A DNA stretch of 48,858 nucleotides from an uncultured Candidatus Melainabacteria bacterium (GCA_947090755.1 CAMUPF010000012.1:1-48858); one strand, 5' to 3'; positions 27,649-36,817 are shown, counted from the stretch's first letter. Notes: generated by a model from the sequence alone, not told the origin. Made by a program: numbers and translations.

Positions 27649-28335
27649 CTACACTATACCCTCTTTAACAGCTTTGACCGCGGCTTGAACCCTGTCGTTT
27701 ACGCACATCTTTTGCAGAATTGAACAAACGTGTGCTTTTGCTGTGTGAACACTTACGATTAATTCTTTAGCGATTTCGGTATTGCTTTTACCTGAAACGA
27801 GATGTCTTAAAACTTCGAACTCACGTTCAGTAAGAGGAACGCGGCCTTCCTGAGTATTTTTGCAAGGCAGGAAGCCGACATTTTCAACCTTAGGCAGAGA
27901 ACTTAGGGCCTGAGCCGCAACCATTGCGTCAATCCAGCAAACCCCTGTTGCAACATCGCGGATTACCCCCGCAAGCTTTTGAGGCTCAATATCTTTTAAG
28001 CAATAAGCGCTTGCCCCTGAACTCAATGTCGCAACAACTTCTTCACCCCTGTCATGCGACGTTAGTGCAATAATGCGGGTTTCAGGTGAAATTTCTTTTA
28101 TCTTTTGTGTTGCTTCAATACCATTCATAGATGGAAGTCCTAAATCCATCAAGACGACATCCGGTTTATAATGTTCTACATATTTAATCCCGTCTATTGC
28201 GTTTTCAAATTCAGCTACGACTTTAATGTCCGGATTTTCGTTCAACGCACATCTTAAGCCTACCCTTGTAAGTTTAAAATCCTCCACTATCACAACTTTA
28301 ATCATACGATGTTGGTCATTAGAGTTACTTTCCAT
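27649..28335 (-). CDS. NarL/LuxR-type response regulator
   Basis: The 228-aa protein has a receiver domain (KVVIVEDFKLTRVGL, phosphoacceptor Asp in VVLMDLGLPSMNG near residue 61, conserved Thr in IIALTS and Lys in YCLKDI) and a LuxR-type helix-turn-helix (PLTEREFEVLRHLVSGKSN, EIAKELIVSVHTAKAHV) near residues 165-215. It is expected to bind DNA when phosphorylated. No histidine kinase is adjacent, so it is an orphan here. It lies directly downstream of prepilin copy 4 in gene order, but a strong terminator and different transcription start separate them. Confidence 0.93.
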   Translation of the reverse strand: MESNSNDQHRMIKVVIVEDFKLTRVGLRCALNENPDIKVVAEFENAIDGIKYVEHYKPDVVLMDLGLPSMNGIEATQKIKEISPETRIIALTSHDRGEEVVATLSSGASAYCLKDIEPQKLAGVIRDVATGVCWIDAMVAAQALSSLPKVENVGFLPCKNTQEGRVPLTEREFEVLRHLVSGKSNTEIAKELIVSVHTAKAHVCSILQKMCVNDRVQAAVKAVKEGIV

Positions 28336-28464
28336 AACAAACTTTCTCCTCTTCTTGGTTAATTCAAGTTTCTTTACACATTTTATTTAAGTGTAAAAAA
28401 GGCGATTAATCTATTGCCAACATGGCTAAATTTTTAGAGGGTGAATATTACCGGCCTGGGTAAG

Positions 28465-28503
28465 TAAAAAAGAAAACGGCGGAGCCAAACGGCTCCGCCG
28501 TTT
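28465..28503 (-). terminator. Terminator of prepilin copy 4
   Basis: AAACGGCGGAGCC and GGCTCCGCCGTTT form a 13-bp stem with a 4-nt loop; on the minus strand it is followed by TTCTTTTTTAC. Confidence 0.85.
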
Positions 28504-28504
28504 A

Positions 28505-29648
28505 TTATCGTTTAATGCATCTTATTGCATAAGCTATAGTGCGAAAGTTATAAAATTTCCTGAATTGTCCGTCTACTCCCCAGGCTTTTAAGCCATCGTT
28601 TCCACTGCTCCATAATGATGAAGACCAGTGTGCGCCTAGCCCGAGAGAAAAGAGTTGATAATTATAATACATTGAAGCGAGTTCTTCTCTATTTGGAGTC
28701 CTGTATTCAGGGTCAAATTTAGTGCATTCGCTTACCCCGTCTTCCTGTGCAACATTCGCTGTATCTCGATTAAACGGATACGGGGACACGACAATCGGGT
28801 CGACTGCGCCCAGTACTGTAATTACTCCGATATCTTTGCCTACTGTGTTAGGGCCTTTGTTTCCGTTCAAATCATAGATAAAATTCACACACATTTCGTT
28901 TTGTGTTGGAGCCCACGGAACCTCGCTTATGGTTGCACTGCAGCGAGGATAGTAGTAAACGGCAATGCTTTCACCGTTAACGGTTTCAAAAGCTGCAATT
29001 TTTGTGTTTACTTGGGAGTAATCATGATTATTTGTTGAACCTCTTACTGTTTTAAATGCTGTGTTGTAATCGAAAAGATTATCCGGCAGGCCTGTAGAAT
29101 ATGCTGAATATGGCATTGTGCCATCAAGGGCGGTTATTTTTGTCGGTATTCCGCAATCTTGAATATGCTCGTGGTCACAGATGTTGTTAATTTTAAGGAC
29201 TTTGGCTAAGCCTTCTGTGACAAAACTTTCAGCGGCTGTGTCGGTTGTAATATTCCCGTCTGCGTCCTCGGTTAAATTCCCGTATCCGTTTAACGCCGGC
29301 ATTAAGGCAATAGCCTGCGACATACGGGCAAAAAGCGCTTTTCGCTGTGTGTTCCACGTGCGCTCATTTATGTTGCCAGTCAAACTTGGTAATGTAATCG
29401 CCGCTACCACACCAATAATCGTTAAGGACAGCAAGATTTCGGCCATTGTAAATGCGACGTTTTTCGCTCCTGACAAATTCCACGCAATTGTACTAAACAA
29501 TTGCGGAATTTGAAACGTCGCTATCGTAGTGCTGACCTGCTTGTCTTGCTCACGCAAGCCAACACCGTCAGCACCGGCTGACGCAATCTTACCCCCCCCC
29601 TGAGCAGAATGTCCATATTATACGACTTTTCAGAATTTGTTTTTTCAT
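28505..29648 (-). CDS. Phase-variable prepilin, copy 4, with in-frame palindromic insert (out of frame as assembled)
   Basis: The ATG at 29648 follows GGAGGTATT and gives MKKQILKSRIIWTFCS before a run of 9 G. With 9 G the next codon is TAA. With 8 or 11 G the frame is open through a roughly 136-nt insert into KNVA|FTMAEILLSLTIIG; with 10 it stops at a TAG near the insert middle. The mature part shares NNICDHEHIQDCG, YDLNGNKGPNTVGKDIG and AIRCIKR, with RTPNREELASM in place of RLPN. A TTG at 29557 is in frame but has no ribosome-binding site. Confidence 0.85.
29456..29591 (-). mobile_element. Palindromic element in prepilin leader (copy 4)
   Basis: On the minus strand I see CGTCAGC-CGGT-GCTGACG, CTTGC-GTGA-GCAAG, and a long stem AAATTCC/GCAATTG...CAATTGC/GGAATTT nested inside GCGACGTTT...AAACGTCGC. 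The segment TTGCGTGAGCAAGACAAGCA resembles the intergenic element at 19017-19135. The insert lies exactly between the G run and the pilin, as in copies 3 and 5. Outer limits are set by comparison with copy 2, which lacks it. Confidence 0.65.
29592..29600 (-). repeat. 9-base homopolymer in prepilin leader (copy 4)
   Basis: Nine C on the plus strand, G in the gene. Eight or eleven would open the leader frame. Confidence 0.9.
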
Positions 29649-29673
29649 AATACCTCCAAATTTTTATATTTTT

Positions 29674-29702
29674 ATTTTAAACTATGTTTTGGACCGTGTC
29701 AA
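29674..29702 (-). promoter_or_regulatory. Prepilin promoter, copy 4
   Basis: Minus-strand TTGACA (29697-29702), 17-nt spacer, TAAAAT (29674-29679). It overlaps the 3' end of nth. The context matches copies 2 and 3. Confidence 0.8.
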
Positions 29703-30327
29703 TGTTTGTCTTGCAGAAGTCCTTAATCGGGCATTGTGTGCATTTCGGGTTGATTGGTTTGCATACATTCTGACCGTGTGTTACAAGAAGTGAATTTATG
29801 TCTATCCAGTGCTTTACAGGAAGTTTTTCTCTTAGCGCAAATTCTGTTTCTTCAGGATTTTTTGTGCACACATAGCCGATTCTGTTAAAGATTCTGTGAA
29901 CATGCACATCTACGCAAATAGCCGGTTTCTTGAAGCCTTCCGATAAAACGAGGTTTGCTGTTTTTCTGCCGACGCCTTTAAATTTGCACAGTTCCTCTAT
30001 TTCATCCGGAACAACGGAATTATAATTTTCGACTAATTGTTTAGATAACTCAACGATTTGCGCGGCTTTGTTTGCGTAAAATCCGACCGGATAAATTGCT
30101 TTTGAAAGAGTTTCTACATCACATTTTGCAAAATCCTCAGGAGTTCTACCCAGTTCCAGCATCCTTAAAGTTGCCGGATAAGTTGTTCTGTCGTTTGTTC
30201 TCAGGCTCAGAATGCAAGCAATCAAAACAAGATACGGGTCGTCAAATGAATCCATAAGTTTAACAAAATCGCTTCTGGGCTGCTCTGCTTCTTTAAGTTT
30301 CTTAACAATTTTATCTATATCAATCAT
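29677..30327 (-). CDS. nth: Endonuclease III
   Basis: This 216-aa base-excision-repair enzyme removes oxidised pyrimidines and cuts at abasic sites. The helix-hairpin-helix FKGVGRKTANLVL carries the catalytic Lys, ICVDVHVHRIFNRIGY the catalytic Asp, and the C-terminal CKPINPKCTQCPIKDFC has the four cysteines of the [4Fe-4S] cluster with spacing 6-2-5. Everything needed for activity is present. The promoter of prepilin copy 4 lies within its last codons. Confidence 0.96.
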   Translation of the reverse strand: MIDIDKIVKKLKEAEQPRSDFVKLMDSFDDPYLVLIACILSLRTNDRTTYPATLRMLELGRTPEDFAKCDVETLSKAIYPVGFYANKAAQIVELSKQLVENYNSVVPDEIEELCKFKGVGRKTANLVLSEGFKKPAICVDVHVHRIFNRIGYVCTKNPEETEFALREKLPVKHWIDINSLLVTHGQNVCKPINPKCTQCPIKDFCKTNIDTVQNIV

Positions 30328-30544
30328 GTCAGTAATTATGACACAATCCCGTCAAAAGGCGTATTATTTACACGAAAAATTAAGTAAATTTTACATTTAT
30401 TAAATTTTGTTCATAATTGCCGATTTTTTGTTGTACTTTTTTTCTATTTAAAATAATATGTTGTTAAGAGTATCATCCTTAAGATTTAGACTAGGGGTAT
30501 GATGTTTGGAAGTTAAACAATAATATGATAATGAGGTAACAAAA

Positions 30545-31765
30545 GTGGAAAATTTAGCAGATCTTTTTGCAAGAAAGGAAGATACAAACTCCAGTAGTAA
30601 CGAAATGGAGATTCGCAGATCACCTATCAACCCTACTAATATTAAAGTAGTTGGTGTCGGCGGCGGCGGCGGTAACGCTGTAAACCGAATGATTAAAGCA
30701 GGACTCTCCGGTGTTGAATTCTGGTTGATGAATACTGATTTACAGGTATTAGAAGGCGGACGTACCCCGAATAAAATTCAACTCGGCGCAAAATCAACAT
30801 CAGGTTTAGGTGCCGGTGGTGATCCTTCAGTTGGCGAAAAGGCTGCAGAAGAAGCACAACAAGAAATCACACAGGCTCTTGAAGGCGCTGATATGGTATT
30901 TATCACAGCCGGCATGGGCGGCGGTACCGGTACCGGTGCGGCTCCTGTTGTTGCTAAAATCGCTAAAGAACTTGGCATTTTGACTATCGGTGTTGTCACA
31001 AAACCATTCTCTTGGGAAGGTAAAAAACGCCAAAATCAAGCTGTTCAAGGATTGGAAAAATTAAGAGAAGCTGTTGATGCTGTAATCGTTGTTCCTAACG
31101 ACAAATTGTTACAGGTTGTTGACAGACAGGTTTCTCTGACAGACTCATTTATTATTGTTGACGAAGTGTTGTTACGCGGTGTTCAAGGTATTTCTGATAT
31201 CATCACCGTACCTGGCTTAATCAACGTTGACTTCGCAGATGTTAAAAACGTTATGCAGGCTTCAGGCTCAGCTCTTATGGGTATCGGCCGTGGTCAGGGC
31301 GAAGGCAGAGCTGTTAAAGCCGCTGAAATCGCTATCAACTCTCAACTTCTTGAAACATCAATCAACGGCGCAAGTGGTGTTATCGTTAACATCACAGGCG
31401 GCCCTGATATGACTCTTCACGAAATCACAGACGCTGCAAACATTATCCACAATGCGGTTCTTGACGACGCTACAGTTATTGTTGGTACTGCAGTAAACGA
31501 AAATATTCAAGGCGAAATTCAAGTTACTGTTATCGCAACAGGTTTTGAATTGAAAAATCAGATGCCGGAAGAAAAAACTGAAGTTAAACAATTGAGAGCA
31601 GAAGATTTCTTCGCAAACTCATCTCTCGGAATGGGAAGCACTTCTTCAAGCAGCAATTCAATGTTCAGCGGTGCAGGACTCGGCATGAGTTCTAACCCGT
31701 CACCGGTAAGACGCGATAGCTCAAATTTCTATAACATAGAAATCCCTGACTTCTTGAAAAAGTAA
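30545..31765 (+). CDS. ftsZ: Cell division protein FtsZ
   Basis: FtsZ is the tubulin-like GTPase of the division ring. The 406-aa protein has an N-terminal extension of about 33 residues, then [23 protein letters not shown], the GTP-binding [14 protein letters not shown] near residue 120, the T7 loop ([19 protein letters not shown]) and the conserved C-terminal peptide IEIPDFLKK that binds FtsA/ZipA/SepF-type partners. The start is a GTG with GAGGT eight nt upstream. It is alone in its transcription unit; no ftsA or ftsQ is adjacent. Confidence 0.97.
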   Translation: MENLADLFARKEDTNSSSNEMEIRRSPINPTNIKVVGVGGGGGNAVNRMIKAGLSGVEFWLMNTDLQVLEGGRTPNKIQLGAKSTSGLGAGGDPSVGEKAAEEAQQEITQALEGADMVFITAGMGGGTGTGAAPVVAKIAKELGILTIGVVTKPFSWEGKKRQNQAVQGLEKLREAVDAVIVVPNDKLLQVVDRQVSLTDSFIIVDEVLLRGVQGISDIITVPGLINVDFADVKNVMQASGSALMGIGRGQGEGRAVKAAEIAINSQLLETSINGASGVIVNITGGPDMTLHEITDAANIIHNAVLDDATVIVGTAVNENIQGEIQVTVIATGFELKNQMPEEKTEVKQLRAEDFFANSSLGMGSTSSSSNSMFSGAGLGMSSNPSPVRRDSSNFYNIEIPDFLKK

Positions 31766-31805
31766 CCGGCAGGACAAATTTATAGCACATAGTATGGAAA
31801 AGATT

Positions 31806-31837
31806 GAGGGAAATTCTTTCGGGTTTCCCTCTTTTTT
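31806..31837 (+). terminator. ftsZ terminator
   Basis: GAGGGAAA and TTTCCCTC form a stem followed by six T. Confidence 0.85.
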
Positions 31838-31926
31838 GTTAATAAATGTAAATTTGCGCTCTATGTTTAGCAATTAAATTTATTCATTAATGTTAATTAA
31901 GTCGCATAACAGTAAAGGAAGATAAT

Positions 31927-32244
31927 ATGATTAAATCAGTAAACCAACAACCAACAGTACAACAACCAGCGTTCAAAGGAATTGTAATCAAGAAAATTCC
32001 GGCACAGACAGAATTCTCTAAATTCGTAGATTTTCTGGGCTCCGGCGATCCGGCACGTAAATTTAAAGGTTCAAATAAAAGAATTTTGGATCAGGATGTC
32101 TTTACTTTAGGCGTTCCAAAAGACGGAAACACTGTGGTATGGGGTAGAACTAAAGCCGCAGAAGAAAAGTTATTTAATGATTTATCGGCCAATAAAGATA
32201 TGATTCCGGGTGTTGAAATCCATAAAATTGACGACTGGGCATAA
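31927..32244 (+). CDS. Small unknown protein (105 aa)
   Basis: I do not recognise this protein. It begins with a Gln/Pro-rich segment (NQQPTVQQPAFKGIVIKK) and has no signal peptide or membrane helix. The middle is Lys-rich and the end is VEIHKIDDWA. A ribosome-binding site (AAAGGAAG) and a strong terminator show it is a real single-gene unit. It lies between ftsZ and prepilin copy 5. Confidence 0.75.
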   Translation: MIKSVNQQPTVQQPAFKGIVIKKIPAQTEFSKFVDFLGSGDPARKFKGSNKRILDQDVFTLGVPKDGNTVVWGRTKAAEEKLFNDLSANKDMIPGVEIHKIDDWA

Positions 32245-32259
32245 AATTTGTAAATAATA

Positions 32260-32287
32260 AAAAAACAGCCTTCGGGCTGTTTTTTTT
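32260..32287 (+). terminator. Terminator of the 105-aa protein gene
   Basis: AAAAAACAGCC-TTCG-GGCTGTTTTTTT is a stable tetraloop hairpin with a T run. Confidence 0.9.
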
Positions 32288-32288
32288 A

Positions 32289-32337
32289 TTGACAAACCTT
32301 GAAACATGCTACATAATGATTGTAAAAGGAGGATGAA
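32289..32337 (+). promoter_or_regulatory. Prepilin promoter and ribosome-binding site, copy 5
   Basis: TTGACA (32289-32294), a 17-nt spacer, CATAAT (32312-32317), then AAAAGGAGG five nt before the ATG at 32338. Confidence 0.8.
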
Positions 32338-33463
32338 ATGAAAAGTATAGTAAACATGTACGCAGGGGGGGGGGGGGAGCCCTGAGCAGAGCCACGAAGT
32401 AGTTTCCGAGCGTCAATTTTACGGAAACTACGAAGAGTCGAGCGCGCGACGGGCAAAACCGCGCTTTTGGCCGCAAGCGCGAGCGTTGGCGTTTAACGCG
32501 AAGGGCGGAGAGCCGGCGGGTCGTGCATTTACAATGGCCGAAATCCTTTTATCCCTAACAATCATCGGCATAGTAGCCGCTATAACGTTACCGAGTTTGA
32601 CCGGCAATATTAACGAGCGCACTTGGAACACGCAGAGAAAAGCTTTGTACGCCCGAATGAGTCAGGCGATTGCCTTAATGCCTGCAATGAACGGTTATGG
32701 AACTTTAACAGAAGACGAAAATCACAGTGTGACGGCCGACAACGCCGCTGAAACTTTTGTGACTGAAGGACTTTCAAAAGTTCTTAAGATAAACAATATT
32801 TGTGACGCTGACCATCTTGCGGATTGTGGTATTGTGTCTAAAATTACAACCTTCGCCGGCGATAATATAGATATGCCGAAAAACCTTAAAGAACTTAATC
32901 CCAAAGGCGCTGGATGTTATGGGGATGGACGTGGTTCTTCTATGTCTATTATTAATTCTAAAGCGGCTGCATTTGAAACTCAGAATGGTGAAAGTATAGC
33001 TGTTTTTTATAATCCTGCTTGCCAGTTTGATATGAACTCAACTTTTTATTATTCAAGTGTTGTTGTTTGTGCCAATTTTATATATGATTTGAATGGCAAT
33101 AAGGGGCCAAATACCGTGGGAAAAGATATCGGCATAATGACCGTCTTATATCCGACAGATACAAATGTGGTTGCACCAATGTTGGCAAAAACTATTAGCA
33201 GTGCTCGTTACACACAACCGGATGCCGGCAAAGCTTGTTCTGTGGCAAGTTCCGAAATTCGTTTGCCCAATAAAGAAGAATTAATGGCATTATGGTATAA
33301 CAGCCTGTTATTTGTAGAAAATCCATTTGCTCAACAAGGACTCTGGGCATCAACCGTATATGATGCAAAAAATGGCTGGTTGATTGATACCTCTAACGGG
33401 GTTATTTATGTAGTGCCGAAGGATGATACAAGGGTTTATAGTGTTAGATGTATTCAAAGATAA
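32338..33463 (+). CDS. Phase-variable prepilin, copy 5, with in-frame palindromic insert (out of frame as assembled)
   Basis: The ATG at 32338 gives MKSIVNMYA and then 13 G. As assembled the frame ends at TGA (32383-32385). With 14 G it ends at the TAG near 32400. With 12 G (or 9, 15) it stays open through a 147-nt insert and reads GRA|FTMAEILLSLTIIG, a leader of about 63 residues. The mature part has NNICDADHLADCG, CANFIYDLNGNKGPN, RLPNKEELMAL and YSVRCIQR. It differs from copy 1 at many synonymous positions in the pilin helix although the inserts are identical over 58 nt. A TTG at 32486 is in frame without a ribosome-binding site. Confidence 0.85.
32365..32377 (+). repeat. 13-base G run in prepilin leader (copy 5)
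   Basis: Thirteen G, the longest of the four tracts, directly precede the palindromic element. Twelve would open the frame. Confidence 0.9.
32378..32524 (+). mobile_element. 147-nt palindromic element in prepilin leader (copy 5)
   Basis: The element has stems GTAGTTTCCG...CGGAAACTAC (32398-32430) and GCGCTT...AAGCGC (32461-32480). It is 49 codons long and has no stop in the frame that joins the pilin. Its plus strand aligns with the plus strand at 23746-23889, where the pilin is read from the other strand, and its last part is identical to window positions 1-58. Confidence 0.75.
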
Positions 33464-33468
33464 TATAA

Positions 33469-33488
33469 AAGCGGGGTAAGCCCCGCTT
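33469..33488. terminator. Shared hairpin between prepilin copy 5 and the zinc-ribbon gene
   Basis: AAGCGGGG-TAAG-CCCCGCTT lies between the two convergent genes, with AT-rich flanks on both sides. Confidence 0.65.
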
Positions 33489-33490
33489 AA

Positions 33491-33988
33491 TTATTCTCCT
33501 CGTATCAATGAATCAAAGAGATTCTTGATTGGTTTTTGGTTTTGATATGCTTGCGGCGTTTTTAGGCCGGCTGTATTATAGACAGCCTTTAAAACATCTG
33601 CGCTTCGGTCGGCTTCTGTTTCGTATTCACTACGGATTTTTATTAATTCACCGTGATCCAAAAATTTTCCACCGCAGGAGTAGCATTCATCAAGTTGTAC
33701 ATCTTTTTTGATACTGCTGTAATTTTTGACCATTTTAGCGCCGCATACCGGACACATCCTCGTTTGGGAATCATCAACAAGTGTGAAGATTTTGCCCTTA
33801 ACTGCCTCGACAAGTGCGTCAATATTTTCATGTTTTTCGTCGAATTGTTGAAACTCTCTGTTATCAAAATATATTCCGCCGCAACCGTTTACGCATACGT
33901 CAAGATTTATGTTTTGCTCCGGCATGAAAATTTTCACCATTTCTTTGCCGCAGGCAGGACAGTTTATAGTTTTTACGTTGTCAGCCAT
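33491..33988 (-). CDS. Protein with two TFIIB-type zinc ribbons
   Basis: The 165-aa protein has two copies of a zf-TFIIB-like module: CPACGKEM...CVNGCGGIYFDNREF near residues 10-50 and CPVCGAKMV...CYSCGGKFLDHGEL near residues 80-115. Each should bind one zinc ion. Function of such bacterial proteins is unknown; binding of nucleic acid or protein is possible. It is convergent with prepilin copy 5. Confidence 0.85.
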   Translation of the reverse strand: MADNVKTINCPACGKEMVKIFMPEQNINLDVCVNGCGGIYFDNREFQQFDEKHENIDALVEAVKGKIFTLVDDSQTRMCPVCGAKMVKNYSSIKKDVQLDECYSCGGKFLDHGELIKIRSEYETEADRSADVLKAVYNTAGLKTPQAYQNQKPIKNLFDSLIRGE

Positions 33989-34063
33989 TTTTAATTCTCC
34001 TTTTTTCTGATTTTATCATTTTATAAAACTTTCGGCCTCGTACGATTGCGGGAATTTTGCGGC

Positions 34064-34098
34064 TTGACTGCGGCGTTGGAGTATTATAAACTGGATTT
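34064..34098 (+). promoter_or_regulatory. Promoter of trmFO, apparently leaderless
   Basis: TTGACT (34064-34069) and, after 17 nt, TAAACT (34087-34092) lie 6 nt before the ATG at 34099; an alternative -10, TATAAA (34085-34090), gives a 15-nt spacer. No Shine-Dalgarno sequence is seen. Confidence 0.45.
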
Positions 34099-35403
34099 AT
34101 GGAAGTAAGTGTCATTGGAGCGGGCTTAGCGGGCTCGGAAGCGGCTTTACAGCTTGCAAAACGCGGAATAAAAGTTAATCTTTACGAAATGCGACCGAAG
34201 AAAACGACGGGCGCGCATAAAACAGAGAAGTTTGCGGAATTCGTCTGCTCAAATAGTCTGGGGGCGCATGATATCAGCAACGCAAGCGGGCTGTTGAAGC
34301 GTGAAATGCAGATTTTAGGCGGAGAATTGATTGATATAGCGTTTGAATGTCAGGTTCCGGCCGGCGGTGCGCTTGCTGTTGATAGAGAACTTTTTTCCGA
34401 AAAAGTTACGGAAAAAATCCGCTCAAATCCTAATATCACGGTTTTTAATGAAGAAATCACCGAAATCCCTGACGGGCCGACTATAATTGCGTCCGGACCG
34501 TTAACAAGTTCTGATTTCGCCAATACAATTAAAGATTTTACGAAGAGCGAACACCTTTATTTCTTTGACGCGATTGCCCCGATTGTTGAAGTTGACAGTA
34601 TAAATTTTGATAAAGCTTTTTATGCAAGCCGTTACGACAAAGGTGAGGCGTCTTATATCAACTGTCCGATGAATAAGGAAGAGTATGAAAGGTTTTACGA
34701 TATTTTGACTCATGCAGAAAAAATTGAGTTGAAAGAGTTTGAAAAGGGTGCGAAGTTTTTTGAAAGCTGTCTTCCGATAGAAGTAATCGCTTCCCGCGGG
34801 GTTGATACTCTGCGTTTTGGCCCGATGAAACCGGTGGGGCTGATTGATAAGCGTACGGGTATTGAAAACTATGCGGTTGTACAATTGCGTCAGGACAATT
34901 CTGCAAAGACGCTTTATAATCTGGTAGGTTTCCAAACGAATCTTAAATGGGGTGCACAGAAAGAACTCCTTCAATCGATTCCGGGGTTGGAAAACGTGAA
35001 TATCGTACGTTATGGCGTAATGCACCGTAATACGTTTATAAATTCGCCAAAACTTTTGAATGCAACATTGCAAACCCGTGCAAGAAAAGATTTATTTTTT
35101 GCCGGCCAGATTACCGGTACGGAAGGCTATACAGAATCTATTGCTTCAGGGCTTCTGGCAGGAATAAACATGGCGCACTACGTAAAAGGGGAAGAGTTGT
35201 TGGAACTTCCGACCACTACTATTTTAGGCGCTCTGACACATTATATAAGCGATGAAAATCATACCAAATTCCAGCCGATAAATTCTAATTGGGGAATTTT
35301 AGAACCGATTGAACTTCCGAAAAAAGAACGGAAAAACAAGAAACTCAAAAACGAACTTCTTGCCAGACGTTCAATTGAATGCCTAGAAAATAGAATTGTT
35401 TGA
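34099..35403 (+). CDS. trmFO: Folate-dependent tRNA (uracil-54-C5)-methyltransferase TrmFO
   Basis: TrmFO makes ribothymidine-54 in tRNA using methylene-THF and FADH2. The 434-aa protein starts with the FAD fold [20 protein letters not shown] and has [51 protein letters not shown] and the C-terminal [20 protein letters not shown]. All fit the family. It overlaps the convergent SPOR gene by 21 bp at its 3' end. Confidence 0.96.
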   Translation: MEVSVIGAGLAGSEAALQLAKRGIKVNLYEMRPKKTTGAHKTEKFAEFVCSNSLGAHDISNASGLLKREMQILGGELIDIAFECQVPAGGALAVDRELFSEKVTEKIRSNPNITVFNEEITEIPDGPTIIASGPLTSSDFANTIKDFTKSEHLYFFDAIAPIVEVDSINFDKAFYASRYDKGEASYINCPMNKEEYERFYDILTHAEKIELKEFEKGAKFFESCLPIEVIASRGVDTLRFGPMKPVGLIDKRTGIENYAVVQLRQDNSAKTLYNLVGFQTNLKWGAQKELLQSIPGLENVNIVRYGVMHRNTFINSPKLLNATLQTRARKDLFFAGQITGTEGYTESIASGLLAGINMAHYVKGEELLELPTTTILGALTHYISDENHTKFQPINSNWGILEPIELPKKERKNKKLKNELLARRSIECLENRIV

Positions 35404-36255
35404 GGCTTTAGGCTTTTCGTAATAGACTCTTGCCGGAAAGCTTTTAGTAGTTAATTCCTGAACAACGGCGTATGCCTGTTCTGATGTTGAGTATGAGCCG
35501 ATTTGAATTGTGTAGACATTGTCAACAAGTTTTACAAATGCGTTCTGGCCTAAAGATGTTTCGCGAATTATAGATTTTGCCAGTTGTGCCTGTTCTGCGG
35601 TTTGATATTTGCCGACAAGCACTTTATAGTCCGCTGATTTTTGAATCGGTGCTGCATTATTTTGAATCGCAGCGATTTTTTTGTTCAAATCTTCCTGAGA
35701 TTTTGCCGCCTGTTCGTTCGCGCTTGGCTGAGGTTTAGCTTGAGAAGGTGCCGGAACAGGTGCCGCGGTTGGTTTTGGTTCCATCGTTTGCACTTCTGTA
35801 AGATTTTTAGAAATAATATCCTGAACCTTACCTTTTAAATCATCGGTTTCGGCTTTTTCTTCGTTTTGAGTTTCTTTTTTATGCGCGCTTGGCAGGACAA
35901 CTTTTTCCTCAAGTGCGTCGTTGAAAATTTCTTTTTCTCTCTGGCGTTGAAGTTCACCGGAAGCAAGAGAGTCATTAAATTGTATAAGCTTTAATCTGTC
36001 GTCAATAGTTCCTTTGCCTTCAAGCTGTTCGGTAGTTTCCGCGGCGTTAGAACCTATTGAAGTGTCGATTTTCGGAGTCATTTTTTTAGCAACCTGCAAA
36101 AACAACAGTGACAGCAGGAAAAATAAGCAGACAAACGTAATAGCGGTTTCGCCTAATTGACGTGTATTTTTTTCTTTTTTGCGTTTAGCGGCCGCTCTGT
36201 TTTTTTCTCTAAATTCTTCTAATGCTTTTTGTTGAACCTGCTCCACTCTTGGCAT
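35383..36255 (-). CDS. Membrane-anchored SPOR-domain protein
   Basis: The 290-aa protein has a basic cytoplasmic N-terminus (about 50 residues), one membrane helix ([20 protein letters not shown]), a long charged and Pro/Ala/Gln-rich periplasmic linker, and a C-terminal SPOR domain (residues about 205-285: [35 protein letters not shown]). SPOR domains bind denuded septal peptidoglycan, so a division or cell-wall role is likely. It is the last gene of an operon behind DUF366 and queC. Confidence 0.88.
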   Translation of the reverse strand: MPRVEQVQQKALEEFREKNRAAAKRKKEKNTRQLGETAITFVCLFFLLSLLFLQVAKKMTPKIDTSIGSNAAETTEQLEGKGTIDDRLKLIQFNDSLASGELQRQREKEIFNDALEEKVVLPSAHKKETQNEEKAETDDLKGKVQDIISKNLTEVQTMEPKPTAAPVPAPSQAKPQPSANEQAAKSQEDLNKKIAAIQNNAAPIQKSADYKVLVGKYQTAEQAQLAKSIIRETSLGQNAFVKLVDNVYTIQIGSYSTSEQAYAVVQELTTKSFPARVYYEKPKASNNSIF

Positions 36256-36260
36256 AAAGT

Positions 36261-36815
36261 TTAAACTCCTCTGACTTTTGTGCTTGCCATAACAATATCA
36301 TCAATTTCTTGAGAATATTTTAGCATAACTTCTTCTGCAAAGCAATTAATATCGTGGATATTTAAATCGCTTTCCAATCCCGCGGTTGGAATAGGTGTAC
36401 CGTCGGAGGTTATATTTAAACCTGTGTGGATAAGGGTTGAAGTTATAGATTTTGTGGCGATTGAAACGGAAAGCTTTCTACCGTTTATAAAAAGGTCGTC
36501 GCCTTCGCGTACAACAAAAATTCCGCGTTTTTCTAACGCTTCTTTGATAATGCACATCAAAAGCCGCTGGCGGAAAACACCTTCTACTAATTCTACGTTG
36601 AATTGTTCCGATATAAAACTCAACATTGATTTGCTGTAAATAGGTTCGTTGTTTATAACGTCTTCGATATCGACCATTTCAGTCAACTTTACTTCGCATT
36701 CGCCGATAAACGCTACAATCGCATCGCCCTGAATCTTGAAGTTTTTATAAATCCAGTGCGGGCAAAGCTGGTGGCCTTCATATTTTATCGGTTCGTTTAT
36801 GAACAGGGTTTTCAT
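36261..36815 (-). CDS. DUF366 family protein
   Basis: The 184-aa protein fits DUF366: INEPIKYEGHQLCPHWIYKN at the N-terminus, GDAIVAFIGECEV, VDIEDV, SMLSFISEQFNVEL and RQRLLMCIIKE, then FVVREGDDLFINGRKLSVSI. The biochemical function is not established. Position directly behind queC (2 nt gap, GAGGAATAATA ribosome-binding site) suggests a link to preQ0 or queuosine metabolism; this is inference from context. Confidence 0.75.
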   Translation of the reverse strand: MKTLFINEPIKYEGHQLCPHWIYKNFKIQGDAIVAFIGECEVKLTEMVDIEDVINNEPIYSKSMLSFISEQFNVELVEGVFRQRLLMCIIKEALEKRGIFVVREGDDLFINGRKLSVSIATKSITSTLIHTGLNITSDGTPIPTAGLESDLNIHDINCFAEEVMLKYSQEIDDIVMASTKVRGV

Positions 36816-36817
36816 TA

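Noticed and set aside
9155-33463. Diversity-generating retroelement targets
   Set aside because: The divergent pilin ectodomains and lectin-like ends suggest DGR targets, but no reverse transcriptase, template repeat or adenine-biased variable repeat was found in the window.
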